DNA of 31,744 nucleotides from Bacteroides fragilis. GTDB lineage: Bacteria > Bacillota > Clostridia > Lachnospirales > Lachnospiraceae. The stretch is from NCBI GenBank assembly GCA_023664485.1, contig JAMPFK010000001.1, positions 567,202 through 598,945 on the forward strand, in the 5' to 3' direction. Positions 1-7,518 of this stretch are shown here, in pieces. The position numbers were made by a program, and so were the translations under genes. The first letter of the stretch is position 1. Every line of letters begins with the position of its first letter. The notes under the pieces were generated by a model that saw only the letters and a list, made by a program, of their open reading frames with translations, was not told the origin of the DNA and ran no database searches.

Positions 1-48
1 ATGATTCAGCTCCTTTCGGAGCCCGTGGGAGTCCAGCTTTTTGTCCGC
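1..48. mobile_element. End of an IS3-family element (partial, copy 1)
   Basis: These 48 bases are identical to 15202-15249, the transposase-start side of the IS3-type element further right. The match stops at position 49, where coding sequence of a sugar-binding protein begins. The rest of this copy lies outside the window. Its outermost bases, read inward from about position 54, are GGGGGTGCGGACA, the same as the opposite end of the other copy at 13966-13978. This supports a genuine IS terminus here. Confidence 0.85.
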
Positions 49-326
49 ACCCCCACCAGAACGCGGTTCCCTGTAAAAATGGAGACTTTCAGCTTTCTCC
101 CATGCTGAACGGGATGCTCGAATTTATTGAATCCGGCAATATGACAGACTATCAGGATCATTACTATCCTTCTGAAATGTCGGTAGACGCGCTGCTGCAG
201 ACCTTTCTGATCGAGCAGGATGTGGATAATTTCCTCGCGAATTTCGATACGAACTGGCAGCGTTATAACAGAGATATTATCCGCATGGTGCAGGATTATG
301 AAGCGGCAAACGGTGGAAAGGAGTAG
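49..326 (+). pseudogene. C-terminal fragment of an extracellular sugar-binding protein, cut by an IS
   Basis: The reading frame is open from the IS junction to the stop at 324-326, giving roughly 92 residues. It reads like the last part of a family 1 solute-binding lipoprotein of a CUT1 sugar transporter, a family usually of 400-450 residues. The frame contains a QNAVP-type stretch, then LNGMLEFIESG and a C-terminal helix. Placement directly before two sugar ABC permeases supports the assignment. The signal peptide and ligand-binding lobes are missing, so this is a remnant. An internal ATG at 102 could give 74 residues but is unlikely to be a functional start. The permease ribosome binding site overlaps the end of this gene. 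Family assignment is by context and style, not by search. Confidence 0.75.
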
Positions 327-336
327 AATTTGAATT

Positions 337-1203
337 ATGAAAAATGACAGAAAAAGAACTTTTATATTGATTACGATTCCGATTCTTGCGTTATTCGTCT
401 GTTTTAATACCATTCCGCTGATTCGCGGCGTCATTTACAGTTTTACGAATTTCAGAGGATTCGGAAGCTATGACTGGGTCGGCTTTCGGAACTATATCGA
501 TCTGTTTTCAGATGCCCGCGTCGGCAAATCCTATTTGTTCACAGTCAAGCTGGCCGTTGTGACAACGGTAGTCGTAAATGTTATCAGCCTGATTCTGGCA
601 TTGGGATTGAACGGCAGGATCCGGGCAAAAGGTTTTTTCCGTGGGGCGTACTTTCTGCCTAACATACTGGGATCGTTGGTTGTCGGCTATATTTTTAACT
701 ACTTTTTTACCTATATTCTGCCGGCGCTGGCAGATATGGCGGGCATAGAGGGCCTGAGCACGAGTATTCTTGCGAGTCCGGGCAAAGCGTGGATTGGTAT
801 CATGATCGTGTGCGCATGGCAGGCGGTTGCTATGAATACGATCATCTATATTTCGGGCCTTCAGACGGTGCCGGAAGATGTGTATGAGGCAGGCGGACTG
901 GACGGCGCGACCGGCTGGAAACAGTTCCGTTATCTGACTTTCCCTTTGATCATACCGTTTTTCTCAATTAATATGGTGCTCAGCGTAAAAAACTTTTTGA
1001 TGGTATTCGATCAGATCATGGCATTGACCAAAGGGGGGCCGGCGCAGAGTACGGAATCGATTTCTTATCTGATTTATAATAATGGTATGTCGGGCGGGCA
1101 GTTCGGTTTCCAGAGTGCGAACGCAGTCGTATTCTTTATCGTCATTGTCGCTGTTTCAGTCGCGCAGATGAAATTTTCCGGATCAAAGGAGGAGCAGCTA
1201 TGA
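337..1203 (+). CDS. Sugar ABC transporter permease, MalF/UgpA type
   Basis: A 288-residue inner-membrane permease of the CUT1 carbohydrate uptake family. About six hydrophobic segments are visible, near residues 9-31, 67-93, 103-127, 150-174, 206-228 and 260-280. The cytoplasmic EAA loop that docks the ATPase lies near residues 183-203, beginning EAGGLDGATGWKQF. It is followed by the usual family sequence with TKGGP near residue 228. The start has AGGAG at about 317-321, inside the end of the preceding binding-protein gene. Its stop overlaps the next gene by four bases (ATGA), so the two permeases are translationally coupled. No ATPase gene is present, as is usual where a shared MsmK-type ATPase serves several transporters. 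With the alpha-galactosidase downstream, the likely substrates are melibiose or raffinose-type sugars (inference). Confidence 0.93.
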   Translation: MKNDRKRTFILITIPILALFVCFNTIPLIRGVIYSFTNFRGFGSYDWVGFRNYIDLFSDARVGKSYLFTVKLAVVTTVVVNVISLILALGLNGRIRAKGFFRGAYFLPNILGSLVVGYIFNYFFTYILPALADMAGIEGLSTSILASPGKAWIGIMIVCAWQAVAMNTIIYISGLQTVPEDVYEAGGLDGATGWKQFRYLTFPLIIPFFSINMVLSVKNFLMVFDQIMALTKGGPAQSTESISYLIYNNGMSGGQFGFQSANAVVFFIVIVAVSVAQMKFSGSKEEQL

Positions 1204-2042
1204 AAAACACAACAACCGCGGTTAAAGCAAATAAAACTGTCATGGTGCTGTTGATTCTGGGCCTTTCAACGATTATTTTCCCATTGTATATGACGGTTGT
1301 AATCGCCTTTAAGCAGCCCTCGGAAATGACGAACAGTATCAGCGGTATTTTATCCCTGCCTAAGACATGGAGTCTGGATAATTTCAGGGAAGCGATGGAA
1401 GTGACGGACTTCTGGCGTTCTTTGCGGAACAGTCTGCTGATTTCCGTATCGACGGTCGTTTTGTCTATTGTGATTCATTCTTTAATGGGCTATACTTTAG
1501 GAAGGAATAAAGGCAGTAAGTTCTATAATCTTGTATATCTTTTCATTGTCAGCGGGATGTTCGTGCCCTTCGCAATCCTGATGATGCCTCTGGCAAAGCA
1601 GACCGCGGAGATGGGGCTTGCGAACTGGGTCGGCGTTATCCTGCTGTATGTGGTATTTTATATGCCGATGAATGTCATGCTGTATTCGGGATATCTTGTG
1701 AATATTCCGCTTGCGCTGGAAGAAGCGGCGAGGGTAGACGGCGCTTCCACATGGCGCACTTACTGGGAAATTATTTTTCCGATCATGAGGCCGATGCATG
1801 CGACGGTCGCGGTCATTACGGCGCTGGCCGTATGGAATGATGTTATGACGCCGCTCGTCATCATGGCGGGCTCTTCTCAGAACACGCTGCCGCTTGCGCA
1901 GCTGAATTTCCAGACACAGTTTGGAACAAATTATAACCTTGCGTTTGCATCTTACCTGCTCTCCCTGGTTCCGATTCTGATCTTCTATCTGGTCTGCCAG
2001 AAGCAGATTCTGAACGGGGTCGTGAACGGGGCGGTCAAATAG
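1200..2042 (+). CDS. Sugar ABC transporter permease, MalG/UgpE type
   Basis: A 280-residue partner permease forming the membrane channel with the upstream protein. Six hydrophobic segments are visible. The EAA loop falls near residues 173-193 (EEAARVDGAS then FPIM), the standard G-x9-P spacing of the family. The gene overlaps the upstream permease at ATGA with GGAGGAG just before the start. An 87-bp gap leads to the alpha-galactosidase gene, which is probably in the same transcript. With the binding protein truncated upstream, the transporter may be inactive unless another binding protein substitutes. Confidence 0.93.
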   Translation: MKNTTTAVKANKTVMVLLILGLSTIIFPLYMTVVIAFKQPSEMTNSISGILSLPKTWSLDNFREAMEVTDFWRSLRNSLLISVSTVVLSIVIHSLMGYTLGRNKGSKFYNLVYLFIVSGMFVPFAILMMPLAKQTAEMGLANWVGVILLYVVFYMPMNVMLYSGYLVNIPLALEEAARVDGASTWRTYWEIIFPIMRPMHATVAVITALAVWNDVMTPLVIMAGSSQNTLPLAQLNFQTQFGTNYNLAFASYLLSLVPILIFYLVCQKQILNGVVNGAVK

Positions 2043-2129
2043 GGCGAAAAGAACTTCCAGAGGCGTCCCGCCGCAGGACGGGGCGTCGAGAATCTCTACG
2101 GTCCGCAAAAGCGGGCAGAAGGAGTAACT

Positions 2130-4310
2130 ATGGCGATTCATTATCAACGAGAAAACCGGATCTTTACACTGTATACAGAGCATACGGCTTACCAGATGAA
2201 GGTGGATGACTTCGGTTTTTTACTGCACTTGTACTATGGCGCCAGTATATCCGGCGATATGGATTACCTGTTGACTTATTATGACAGAGGTTTTTCCGGG
2301 AATCCGCCGGATGCGGGAAATGACAGAACATATTCGCTGGATGCGCTTCCGCAGGAATATCCGGTACAGGGTGTGGGAGACTACCGCAGCAGCGCGCTTA
2401 TGATTCACAATGCGGACGGTTCGGACTGCTGCGATCTGCGTTATGTCAGCCATGAGATAAAAGAAGGAAAGTATGGACTGCCGGGGCTTCCGGCGGTCTA
2501 TGCGTCTCCGGAAGAAGCGCAGACGCTGGAAATCCTTCTGGAGGATGCCGTGAGCGGCGTGCAGGTACGGCTTTTTTACGGCGTGCTTGCCGGAGAGGAT
2601 ATTCTTACAAGGAGCGCGGTCATTACGAACCGTGGAAAAGATCCCGTCGTCGTGGAAAAGGCAGCATCGTCTTGTTTGGATTTCCTGACAGGCGATTATG
2701 AATTGCTCAGCTTTTATGGAAGGCATGCGATGGAGCGGAATCTACAGCGCGTGGAAATCGCGCACGGAAACTATACGATCGGAAGCCGCAGAGGAACTTC
2801 GAGCCACCAATACAATCCGGCGGTCGTGATTGCGGAAAAAGGAACGACGGAAGATGCCGGCGGCTGTTATGGGATGCTGTTCGTTTACAGCGGAAATTTC
2901 CTTTTTGAAGTGGAGAAGGACCAGTATGACCAGACGAGAGCCATCATGGGACTGCATGACGAGCAGTTCCATTATCCGCTTGCCCAGGGCGGGTCGCTGA
3001 CGGCGCCGGAGACAATCCTCAGCTATTCGGGGGAAGGGTTCACGGGGTTATCGAAAACCTATCATCGCTGTATCAGGAAGCATATATGCAGAGGAAAATA
3101 CAGCGGAAAGCAAAGACCGATACTGCTCAATAGCTGGGAAGCGGCTTATTTTGACTTTTCCGGGGATACCATTGTCAAGCTGGCGGGAGATGCAGCAGCG
3201 CTGGGCATCGATATGGTCGTTATGGATGACGGCTGGTTCGGGAGCCGGGCGGATGATAACAGCAGTCTGGGAGACTGGCGCGTCAATGAAGAAAAGCTCG
3301 GATGTACGCTTGGAGAGTTGATTCAAAAAGTAAATGAGGCCGGAGTCCAATTTGGTATCTGGATCGAACCGGAGATGGTTTCGGAAAACAGCCTTTTGTA
3401 CAGAGAGCATCCGGAGTGGGTGATGCGGATTCCGGGGCGGAGACCTGTACGGGCCCGAAATCAGCTGATGCTCGATTTTTCCAGAGAAGATGTCAGGAAA
3501 TTTATTTTTGGACGCATCTGTGCGGTTTTGGATCAGGGAAATGTCAAGTATGTTAAATGGGATATGAACCGCAGTATCGCGGAAGCATACTCCGCCGTGA
3601 ATGAACCGGGCAGGGTGACTTATGATTATGTCCTTGGCGTATACGATTTTCTGGAAAAGCTGGTACAGAGGTATCCCGATCTTCTCATAGAGGGGTGCAG
3701 CGGCGGCGGCGGAAGATTTGATGCCGGTATGCTGTATTATACGCCGCAGATCTGGTGCAGCGACAATACGGATGCGGTGGACAGGCTGCGCATCCAATAC
3801 GGGACTTCTTTCTTTTATCCGGTTTCGACAGTCGGCGCTCATGTGTCGGCGGCGCCGAACCATCAGACGGGGCGCGGCGTCAGCCTGCATACGAGAGGCA
3901 TCGTGGCGATGGCGGGCATTTTTGGATATGAGCTTGCGACGGAAAAGCTGACGGAGGAAGAGAGGGAAGAAATCCGGGAACAGATCAAACGGTATAAGAA
4001 GTATGAAGAATTGATTCGGGAAGGAAGCTATTATCGCCTGTCCAATCCATTTGAAGATACCTGTGCGGCATGGATGTTCGCGGCGGAGGATAAAACGGCC
4101 GCACTTTTGAATGTCGTGCTTTTGGAAAATCACGGAAACATGACGGTAACTTATGTGAGGCTGAAAGGGCTTCTGGCGGATGCCCTGTATGAGGATACGG
4201 AGAGCGGAAAGCGTTACTACGGTTCGGCCCTGATGAAGGGCGGGCTTCCGATGCCGGCGGAAAAGAAAGAATACCCGGCTTATCAGATAGAATTCCGAAT
4301 GGTGGAATAG
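2130..4310 (+). CDS. Alpha-galactosidase, GH36
   Basis: A 726-residue cytoplasmic enzyme (no signal peptide) that removes alpha-1,6-linked galactose from melibiose, raffinose and related sugars. The length fits the bacterial GH36 RafA/AgaA group. The N-terminal half is a beta-sandwich. The catalytic barrel begins near residue 340 and contains MDDGWFG near 364, then KWDMNR with the predicted nucleophile Asp478. The CSDNTDA motif follows with the predicted acid/base Asp545. Both catalytic residues and the surrounding substrate loop appear intact. The start follows GAAGGAG at about 2117-2123. It is the last gene of the transporter operon. No convincing terminator follows it. Confidence 0.96.
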   Translation: MAIHYQRENRIFTLYTEHTAYQMKVDDFGFLLHLYYGASISGDMDYLLTYYDRGFSGNPPDAGNDRTYSLDALPQEYPVQGVGDYRSSALMIHNADGSDCCDLRYVSHEIKEGKYGLPGLPAVYASPEEAQTLEILLEDAVSGVQVRLFYGVLAGEDILTRSAVITNRGKDPVVVEKAASSCLDFLTGDYELLSFYGRHAMERNLQRVEIAHGNYTIGSRRGTSSHQYNPAVVIAEKGTTEDAGGCYGMLFVYSGNFLFEVEKDQYDQTRAIMGLHDEQFHYPLAQGGSLTAPETILSYSGEGFTGLSKTYHRCIRKHICRGKYSGKQRPILLNSWEAAYFDFSGDTIVKLAGDAAALGIDMVVMDDGWFGSRADDNSSLGDWRVNEEKLGCTLGELIQKVNEAGVQFGIWIEPEMVSENSLLYREHPEWVMRIPGRRPVRARNQLMLDFSREDVRKFIFGRICAVLDQGNVKYVKWDMNRSIAEAYSAVNEPGRVTYDYVLGVYDFLEKLVQRYPDLLIEGCSGGGGRFDAGMLYYTPQIWCSDNTDAVDRLRIQYGTSFFYPVSTVGAHVSAAPNHQTGRGVSLHTRGIVAMAGIFGYELATEKLTEEEREEIREQIKRYKKYEELIREGSYYRLSNPFEDTCAAWMFAAEDKTAALLNVVLLENHGNMTVTYVRLKGLLADALYEDTESGKRYYGSALMKGGLPMPAEKKEYPAYQIEFRMVE

Positions 4311-4688
4311 CGGCAAAATGTAATATGGAAAAGGCGTCATGAGATTTCAGAACCATTGGGCGTTCGTTTTCAGCAGGAAACTGCCGGATACGGGCGTCTT
4401 TTTTTTGGAAAGCTTTGTTATGGTTCCGAATGCGGCCTGGCTGGCCGGATTTTCCAGAAGAAAAAGCACTTATCAAGTCTTGACTCCAAAAAATGTCAAA
4501 GAATTCTGCAATTCAAGCAAAAGATTATGGAGAGCCCCGAATTTACTTCCGTTTCTATTCTATCGCTTCCCGGCAATACTCGTGCTCATTAGAACCGTCA
4601 GCTGGCGGAGGAGTGAGCTCAGGACGCCCTTGGTACCCATGGATATACATCCATACCTTTATTGTAGCATCATTGTACGCAAGCTCCC
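4311..4688. other. Noncoding stretch before the toxin-antitoxin module
   Basis: No convincing gene is present. Short open frames exist but lack ribosome binding sites, overlap one another in several frames and resemble nothing I recognise. A run of eight T at about 4399-4406 has only a three-pair stem in front of it, so I do not call it a terminator. The only notable content is the left copy of a 36-bp direct repeat at 4592-4627. Confidence 0.5.
4592..4627. repeat. 36-bp perfect direct repeat, left copy
   Basis: Identical to 5516-5551 over 36 bases, running from GAACCGTCAGCTGGCGG to CTCAGGACGC, with weaker similarity for about ten more bases (ccttggta against tcctggtg). The copies are in the same orientation, 924 bp apart, and enclose the toxin-antitoxin pair. 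Confidence 0.9.
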
Positions 4689-5003
4689 TTATTTCAGGGC
4701 ATTCTCATAATCCTGTAGGTTATGATAAATGCCTTCCACATAGGCAGTGCCATTATGTATACTGTAAATCATCAGGTATTTATGCCGCCTGAAACGGACC
4801 ACACGGTATCCTTTAGCCCGCAGTGTTTCATCATCGCATAGCTTAAAAGAACCAGCTGTCGTGGAAAGCCGGTCTATTGTTTCCTTAAAATCATCCGCAA
4901 CATTTTTTGCTGCCTGCTGACTTTCCAGCTCATAGCGCAGATAATGCATAATCTGCCTGAACTGTGCCTTAGCCCTGGATGTCAGGACAACTTTATATTT
5001 CAT
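4689..5003 (-). CDS. Type II toxin, RelE/ParE superfamily
   Basis: A 104-residue basic protein with the RelE/ParE fold pattern. It has an N-terminal beta strand (YKVVLTSRAKAQFRQI), two helices up to about residue 50, and a C-terminal sheet with YRVVRFRRHKYLMIYSI and GIYHNLQDYENAL. Family members are mRNA interferases (RelE) or gyrase poisons (ParE), and sequence reading alone cannot decide which. The start overlaps the upstream antitoxin gene by 11 bases, the usual tight coupling. The conserved arginine-rich strand suggests an active fold. Confidence 0.85.
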   Translation of the reverse strand: MKYKVVLTSRAKAQFRQIMHYLRYELESQQAAKNVADDFKETIDRLSTTAGSFKLCDDETLRAKGYRVVRFRRHKYLMIYSIHNGTAYVEGIYHNLQDYENALK

Positions 5004-5232
5004 ACTCTTTCCTGACCTCCGTCAAAAACTCGCTGGCATCCTGGTAATTCCCCTCAGCAATCTGCTGCCGTGAATCCTCCAGGTCTCTGTAAATGTCCTC
5101 TCTGCTCTTTAGGGGAAATGGGCATCCCGCACTGCGTTTCTTCAGCAGTCTTTTTACAACATTCTGGATTTCCTCCAAATCTGACTCCGGCAGAACCCTT
5201 ATCATAGAAATTGTATCTTCCAATGTTGTCAC
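4993..5232 (-). CDS. Antitoxin of the RelE/ParE-type pair
   Basis: A 79-residue acidic, largely helical protein placed directly upstream of the toxin. It would neutralise the toxin and usually also repress the operon. The N-terminal half contains LPESDLEEIQNVVKRLLKKR. The C-terminal half (DIYRDLEDSRQQIAEGNYQ) resembles the toxin-wrapping helix of Phd/YefM-like antitoxins, though no DNA-binding domain can be named with certainty. The start has AGGAGCG about seven bases upstream. Identification rests mainly on size, order and overlap with the toxin. Confidence 0.75.
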   Translation of the reverse strand: MTTLEDTISMIRVLPESDLEEIQNVVKRLLKKRSAGCPFPLKSREDIYRDLEDSRQQIAEGNYQDASEFLTEVRKEYEI

Positions 5233-5259
5233 TTTATCGCTCCTTTCTGTTCACACTAC

Positions 5260-5317
5260 GCCGTAGACGGCAGTTGCTGTTATTTTCTATTATACTGGTT
5301 TGTCCGGCAAATATAAA
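5260..5317 (-). promoter_or_regulatory. Promoter and candidate operator of the toxin-antitoxin operon
   Basis: On the minus strand a -35 TTTATA (5312-5317) and a perfect -10 TATAAT (5289-5294) are separated by 17 bases. Between the -10 and the ribosome binding site lies the inverted repeat GCCGT-AG-ACGGC (5260-5271), placed where an autoregulatory antitoxin would bind. The operator role is inferred. Confidence 0.7.
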
Positions 5318-5770
5318 CCTTTTAAGCAAATTATTTTTTGGACAAAAGATCGGCACCCGCCGCGCAGGCCAGCCTCATCCAAAATGTCAAACCAGCACCG
5401 AATGCGCTCCAGGCAGAGAAGTTCACTTTGAATGTTTTGGGCCGTGGCCAGCGCGCGACTATCCTTTGTATCTCTTTTATAAGCCAAAAGGGGAACTTCA
5501 CGATCTTTCAAGAGGGAACCGTCAGCTGGCGGAGGAGTGAGCTCAGGACGCTCCTGGTGCTCAATTTGCCGGATCATTCAATATGCTGGCAGAAGTGGCT
5601 AATGCTATCAAAACTGAGCATGAAAAAGCATATAGCAAAGAAAGCAATAAAAAAGAAGAAAGCATCAATAACGAAGAAATCCGTGGCGTCTTGGTGCTCA
5701 CGGATTCCCTATCTTCAACATCCAATCATTTATTATATTTTTGGTCAAGGTTGGACTAATAACTTTCTGA
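5318..5770. other. Noncoding or degenerate stretch between the antitoxin promoter and tRNA-Gly
   Basis: No gene can be supported. It contains the right copy of the 36-bp repeat (5516-5551). An ORF from ATG 5583 to 5759 (58 residues, lysine/glutamate rich) lacks a good ribosome binding site and any family resemblance. It may be the tail of a destroyed gene, because its frame is open upstream as far as the repeat. Overlapping frames on both strands around 5290-5580 look like chance frames. Confidence 0.45.
5516..5551. repeat. 36-bp perfect direct repeat, right copy
   Basis: Second copy of the sequence at 4592-4627, in the same orientation. Together they bracket the toxin-antitoxin operon and its promoter. 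Confidence 0.9.
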
Positions 5771-5841
5771 AGCAGGTAAGGGGAATCGAACCCCCCTCCC
5801 TAGCTTGGGAAGCTAGTGTTCTACCGATGAACTATACCTGC
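5771..5841 (-). tRNA. tRNA-Gly (anticodon CCC)
   Basis: On the minus strand a full cloverleaf can be drawn. The acceptor stem GCAGGTA (5835-5841) pairs with TACCTGC (5772-5778). The D arm GTTC-ATCGGTA-GAAC is present. The anticodon stem CTAGC/GCTAG encloses the loop TTCCCAA, giving anticodon CCC. The T arm contains GGTTCGATTCC. The discriminator is at 5771. CCA is not encoded. Length is 71 nt, typical for glycine. Confidence 0.95.
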
Positions 5842-5849
5842 ATGAATTC

Positions 5850-5855
5850 AGTATA
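5850..5855 (-). promoter_or_regulatory. Extended -10 promoter for tRNA-Gly
   Basis: Minus-strand TGTTATACT, an extended -10 (TG-n-TATACT), lies 8 bp upstream of the tRNA 5' end. The -35 region is only a T-rich stretch, so the extended -10 probably carries recognition. Confidence 0.5.
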
Positions 5856-5911
5856 ACACTAATTGGAAAAAAAGAAAAGAAAAAATTTTAAGAGAATGTA
5901 CAATTATTGTC

Positions 5912-5949
5912 TTGACAAAATCATTCAATATGATATCATAATGATATCA
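5912..5949 (+). promoter_or_regulatory. Promoter overlapped by a perfect 19-bp palindrome (SPFH operon)
   Basis: The -35 TTGACA (5912-5917) and the -10 TATCAT (5934-5939) are 16 bp apart. The palindrome TGATATCAT-A-ATGATATCA (5931-5949) covers the whole -10. Its two 9-bp arms are exact inverted copies. It is a strong candidate operator for the ribbon-helix-helix protein encoded second in the operon (inference). Confidence 0.75.
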
Positions 5950-5983
5950 AAAAGAAATTGTATAAAGAGTAAAGGAGAAACAC

Positions 5984-7003
5984 ATGATGGAAGAGAGGGT
6001 TTTAAGAGGAAAAAAGAATGGTATGGCGATGCTGCTCTGTATTATTTTATTGTATGCGCTGGCGGTCGCGGGAATCATTGCCGGGGGATACAGGATCGAC
6101 GAGGGCCAGAATCCGGCGCTTTTCATTGCGGGATTGGCGATAGCCGTTGTGGCATCGATACTCTGGGGCGGGCTGAAAGTGCTGAAACCGCAGGAAGCGC
6201 TCGTGCTCACGTTATTCGGTAAATATGTGGGGACTTTGAAGGAGGACGGCTTCTATTTTGTAAATCCCTTCTGTGTCGGCGTTAATCCCGCTGCAAGGAC
6301 GAAGCTGAGCCAGAGCGGGGATGTAAGCGATCGCGCGTCGTTTCTGACCATGGCGAATAAAGCGTCCGGGACAGGAGCAGAGGCAGCCAGCAAAAAGATT
6401 TCTTTGAAGATCATGACCCTGAGCAACAGCCGGCAGAAAATCAACGACTGTCTGGGAAATCCGATCGAAATCGGCATAGCGGTCACATGGCGCGTTGTGG
6501 ATACGGCGAAAGCGGTGTTCAGCGTGGATAATTACAAGGAATTTTTGTCGCTGCAATGCGACAGCGCGCTCCGGGATATCGTACGCCTTTATCCATACGA
6601 TGTTGCGCCGAATGTCGATACGACCGGAGACGGCGTGGCTGATGAAGGCAGCCTGCGCGGCTCCAGTGAAATCGTTGCGGCGCGGATCCGGGACGAGATT
6701 CAGAAGCGGGTCGAAGAAGCGGGCATAGAGATTGTCGAGGCGAGAATCACTTATCTTGCTTATGCGACGGAAATCGCGGCAGTGATGCTGCAGAGACAGC
6801 AGGCATCGGCAATCATCGACGCGAGAAAAATGATCGTGGACGGTGCGGTCGGCATGGTCGAAATGGCATTGGAACGCCTGAATGAAAATCATACCGTAGA
6901 GCTGGATGAGGAGCGCAAGGCGGCGATGGTATCCAATCTGCTCGTTGTCCTTTGCGGAAACCGCGACGCGCAGCCGGTCGTGAATTCCGGAAGCCTCTAT
7001 TAG
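5984..7003 (+). CDS. SPFH/band-7 domain membrane protein
   Basis: A 339-residue protein with two hydrophobic segments (about residues 14-36 and 44-64) followed by an SPFH (stomatin/prohibitin/flotillin) domain from about residue 69. The domain starts with KPQEALVLTLFGKYVGTLKEDGF without its glycines disrupted. An insertion rich in Ala/Ser/Lys lies around residues 105-145. The predicted coiled-coil part ends with EERKAAMVSNLLVVL. Family members form ring or microdomain scaffolds at the membrane. No enzymatic role is expected. The start is chosen at the first ATG of ATGATG, preceded by AAAGGAG. It forms an operon with the small DNA-binding gene 27 bp downstream. The exact cellular job is unknown. 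Confidence 0.88.
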   Translation: MMEERVLRGKKNGMAMLLCIILLYALAVAGIIAGGYRIDEGQNPALFIAGLAIAVVASILWGGLKVLKPQEALVLTLFGKYVGTLKEDGFYFVNPFCVGVNPAARTKLSQSGDVSDRASFLTMANKASGTGAEAASKKISLKIMTLSNSRQKINDCLGNPIEIGIAVTWRVVDTAKAVFSVDNYKEFLSLQCDSALRDIVRLYPYDVAPNVDTTGDGVADEGSLRGSSEIVAARIRDEIQKRVEEAGIEIVEARITYLAYATEIAAVMLQRQQASAIIDARKMIVDGAVGMVEMALERLNENHTVELDEERKAAMVSNLLVVLCGNRDAQPVVNSGSLY

Positions 7004-7030
7004 ATACGGCTTGGGAAAGGAGTTCTCAGT

Positions 7031-7231
7031 ATGGGTGATTCGGGCAAGAAGCAGGTGCCGCTCCGGCTTTCTGCCAAATTGTATGATGCGATTGCAGCCT
7101 GGGCGGAGGATGATTTCCGTTCTGTCAACGGGCAGATAGAATATCTTTTGACAGAATGCGTACGGCAGAGAAAGAAGAACGGCAGATATGTTTCCGATGA
7201 GATCGACGTGCCGCCGGAGCTTGATATTTAG
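7031..7231 (+). CDS. Small ribbon-helix-helix (Arc-like) DNA-binding protein
   Basis: A 66-residue protein whose first 50 residues fit the Arc/MetJ fold. The strand is KQVPLRLSAKLYDAI, followed by a helix, a turn and a second helix (SVNGQIEYLLTECVRQ). Dimers of this family insert the strand in the major groove of palindromic operators. The gene follows the SPFH gene with a good GGAAAGGAG ribosome binding site and ends shortly before a terminator. It therefore probably represses its own operon at the 19-bp palindrome upstream (inference). Such proteins are often annotated as Arc family or as antitoxins, but the partner here is not toxin-like. Confidence 0.85.
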   Translation: MGDSGKKQVPLRLSAKLYDAIAAWAEDDFRSVNGQIEYLLTECVRQRKKNGRYVSDEIDVPPELDI

Positions 7232-7258
7232 GGAAATAAAATAAGAAATCAGAGGAGG

Positions 7259-7326
7259 AAAAGAGGATGATTTAAAGGAATGCTCCGGCTGGGGGCATTC
7301 CTTTAAATCATCCTCTTTTCCTTTTC
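7259..7326 (+). terminator. Strong rho-independent terminator with a 25-bp stem
   Basis: The arms 7259-7283 and 7295-7319 are perfect inverted copies over 25 bp, with an 11-nt loop and a pyrimidine-rich tail (CTTTTCCTTTT). It ends the SPFH operon. The left arm also begins with A-rich sequence, so it could act in both directions. Confidence 0.88.
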
Positions 7327-7436
7327 GCGTATCTTTTCATTCATTGTCCTTGCCAGCATCCGGTAATGGAGCGCGTAGGCGAGCCAGATCAGGAAGGCGG
7401 TCGCTGTGGCAGATTTCCGTCGGCGGGGTGAAAAAG

Positions 7437-7465
7437 TTGAAGACCGGAGCAAAGTATGCTACACT
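7437..7465 (+). promoter_or_regulatory. Candidate promoter for the 186-aa gene
   Basis: A -35 TTGAAG (7437-7442) and a -10 TACACT (7460-7465) are separated by 17 bp, located 54 bp before the proposed start at 7519. Confidence 0.5.
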
Positions 7466-7518
7466 CCAGAAGGGCGGCCGCATTGGCGGCGGACAGAGAG
7501 AGGAGCAGGGGAAGAAGG

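Noticed and set aside
4399..4406. Run of eight T after the alpha-galactosidase gene as a terminator.
   Set aside because: Only a three-pair stem precedes it.
7272..7450. Minus-strand frame (about 45 codons, stop within the terminator hairpin) that encodes a membrane-like helix (AFLIWLAYALHYRMLARTMN).
   Set aside because: It has no ATG or ribosome binding site, overlaps a plus-strand promoter and a terminator, and could be chance or a tiny remnant. Too weak to list as a gene.
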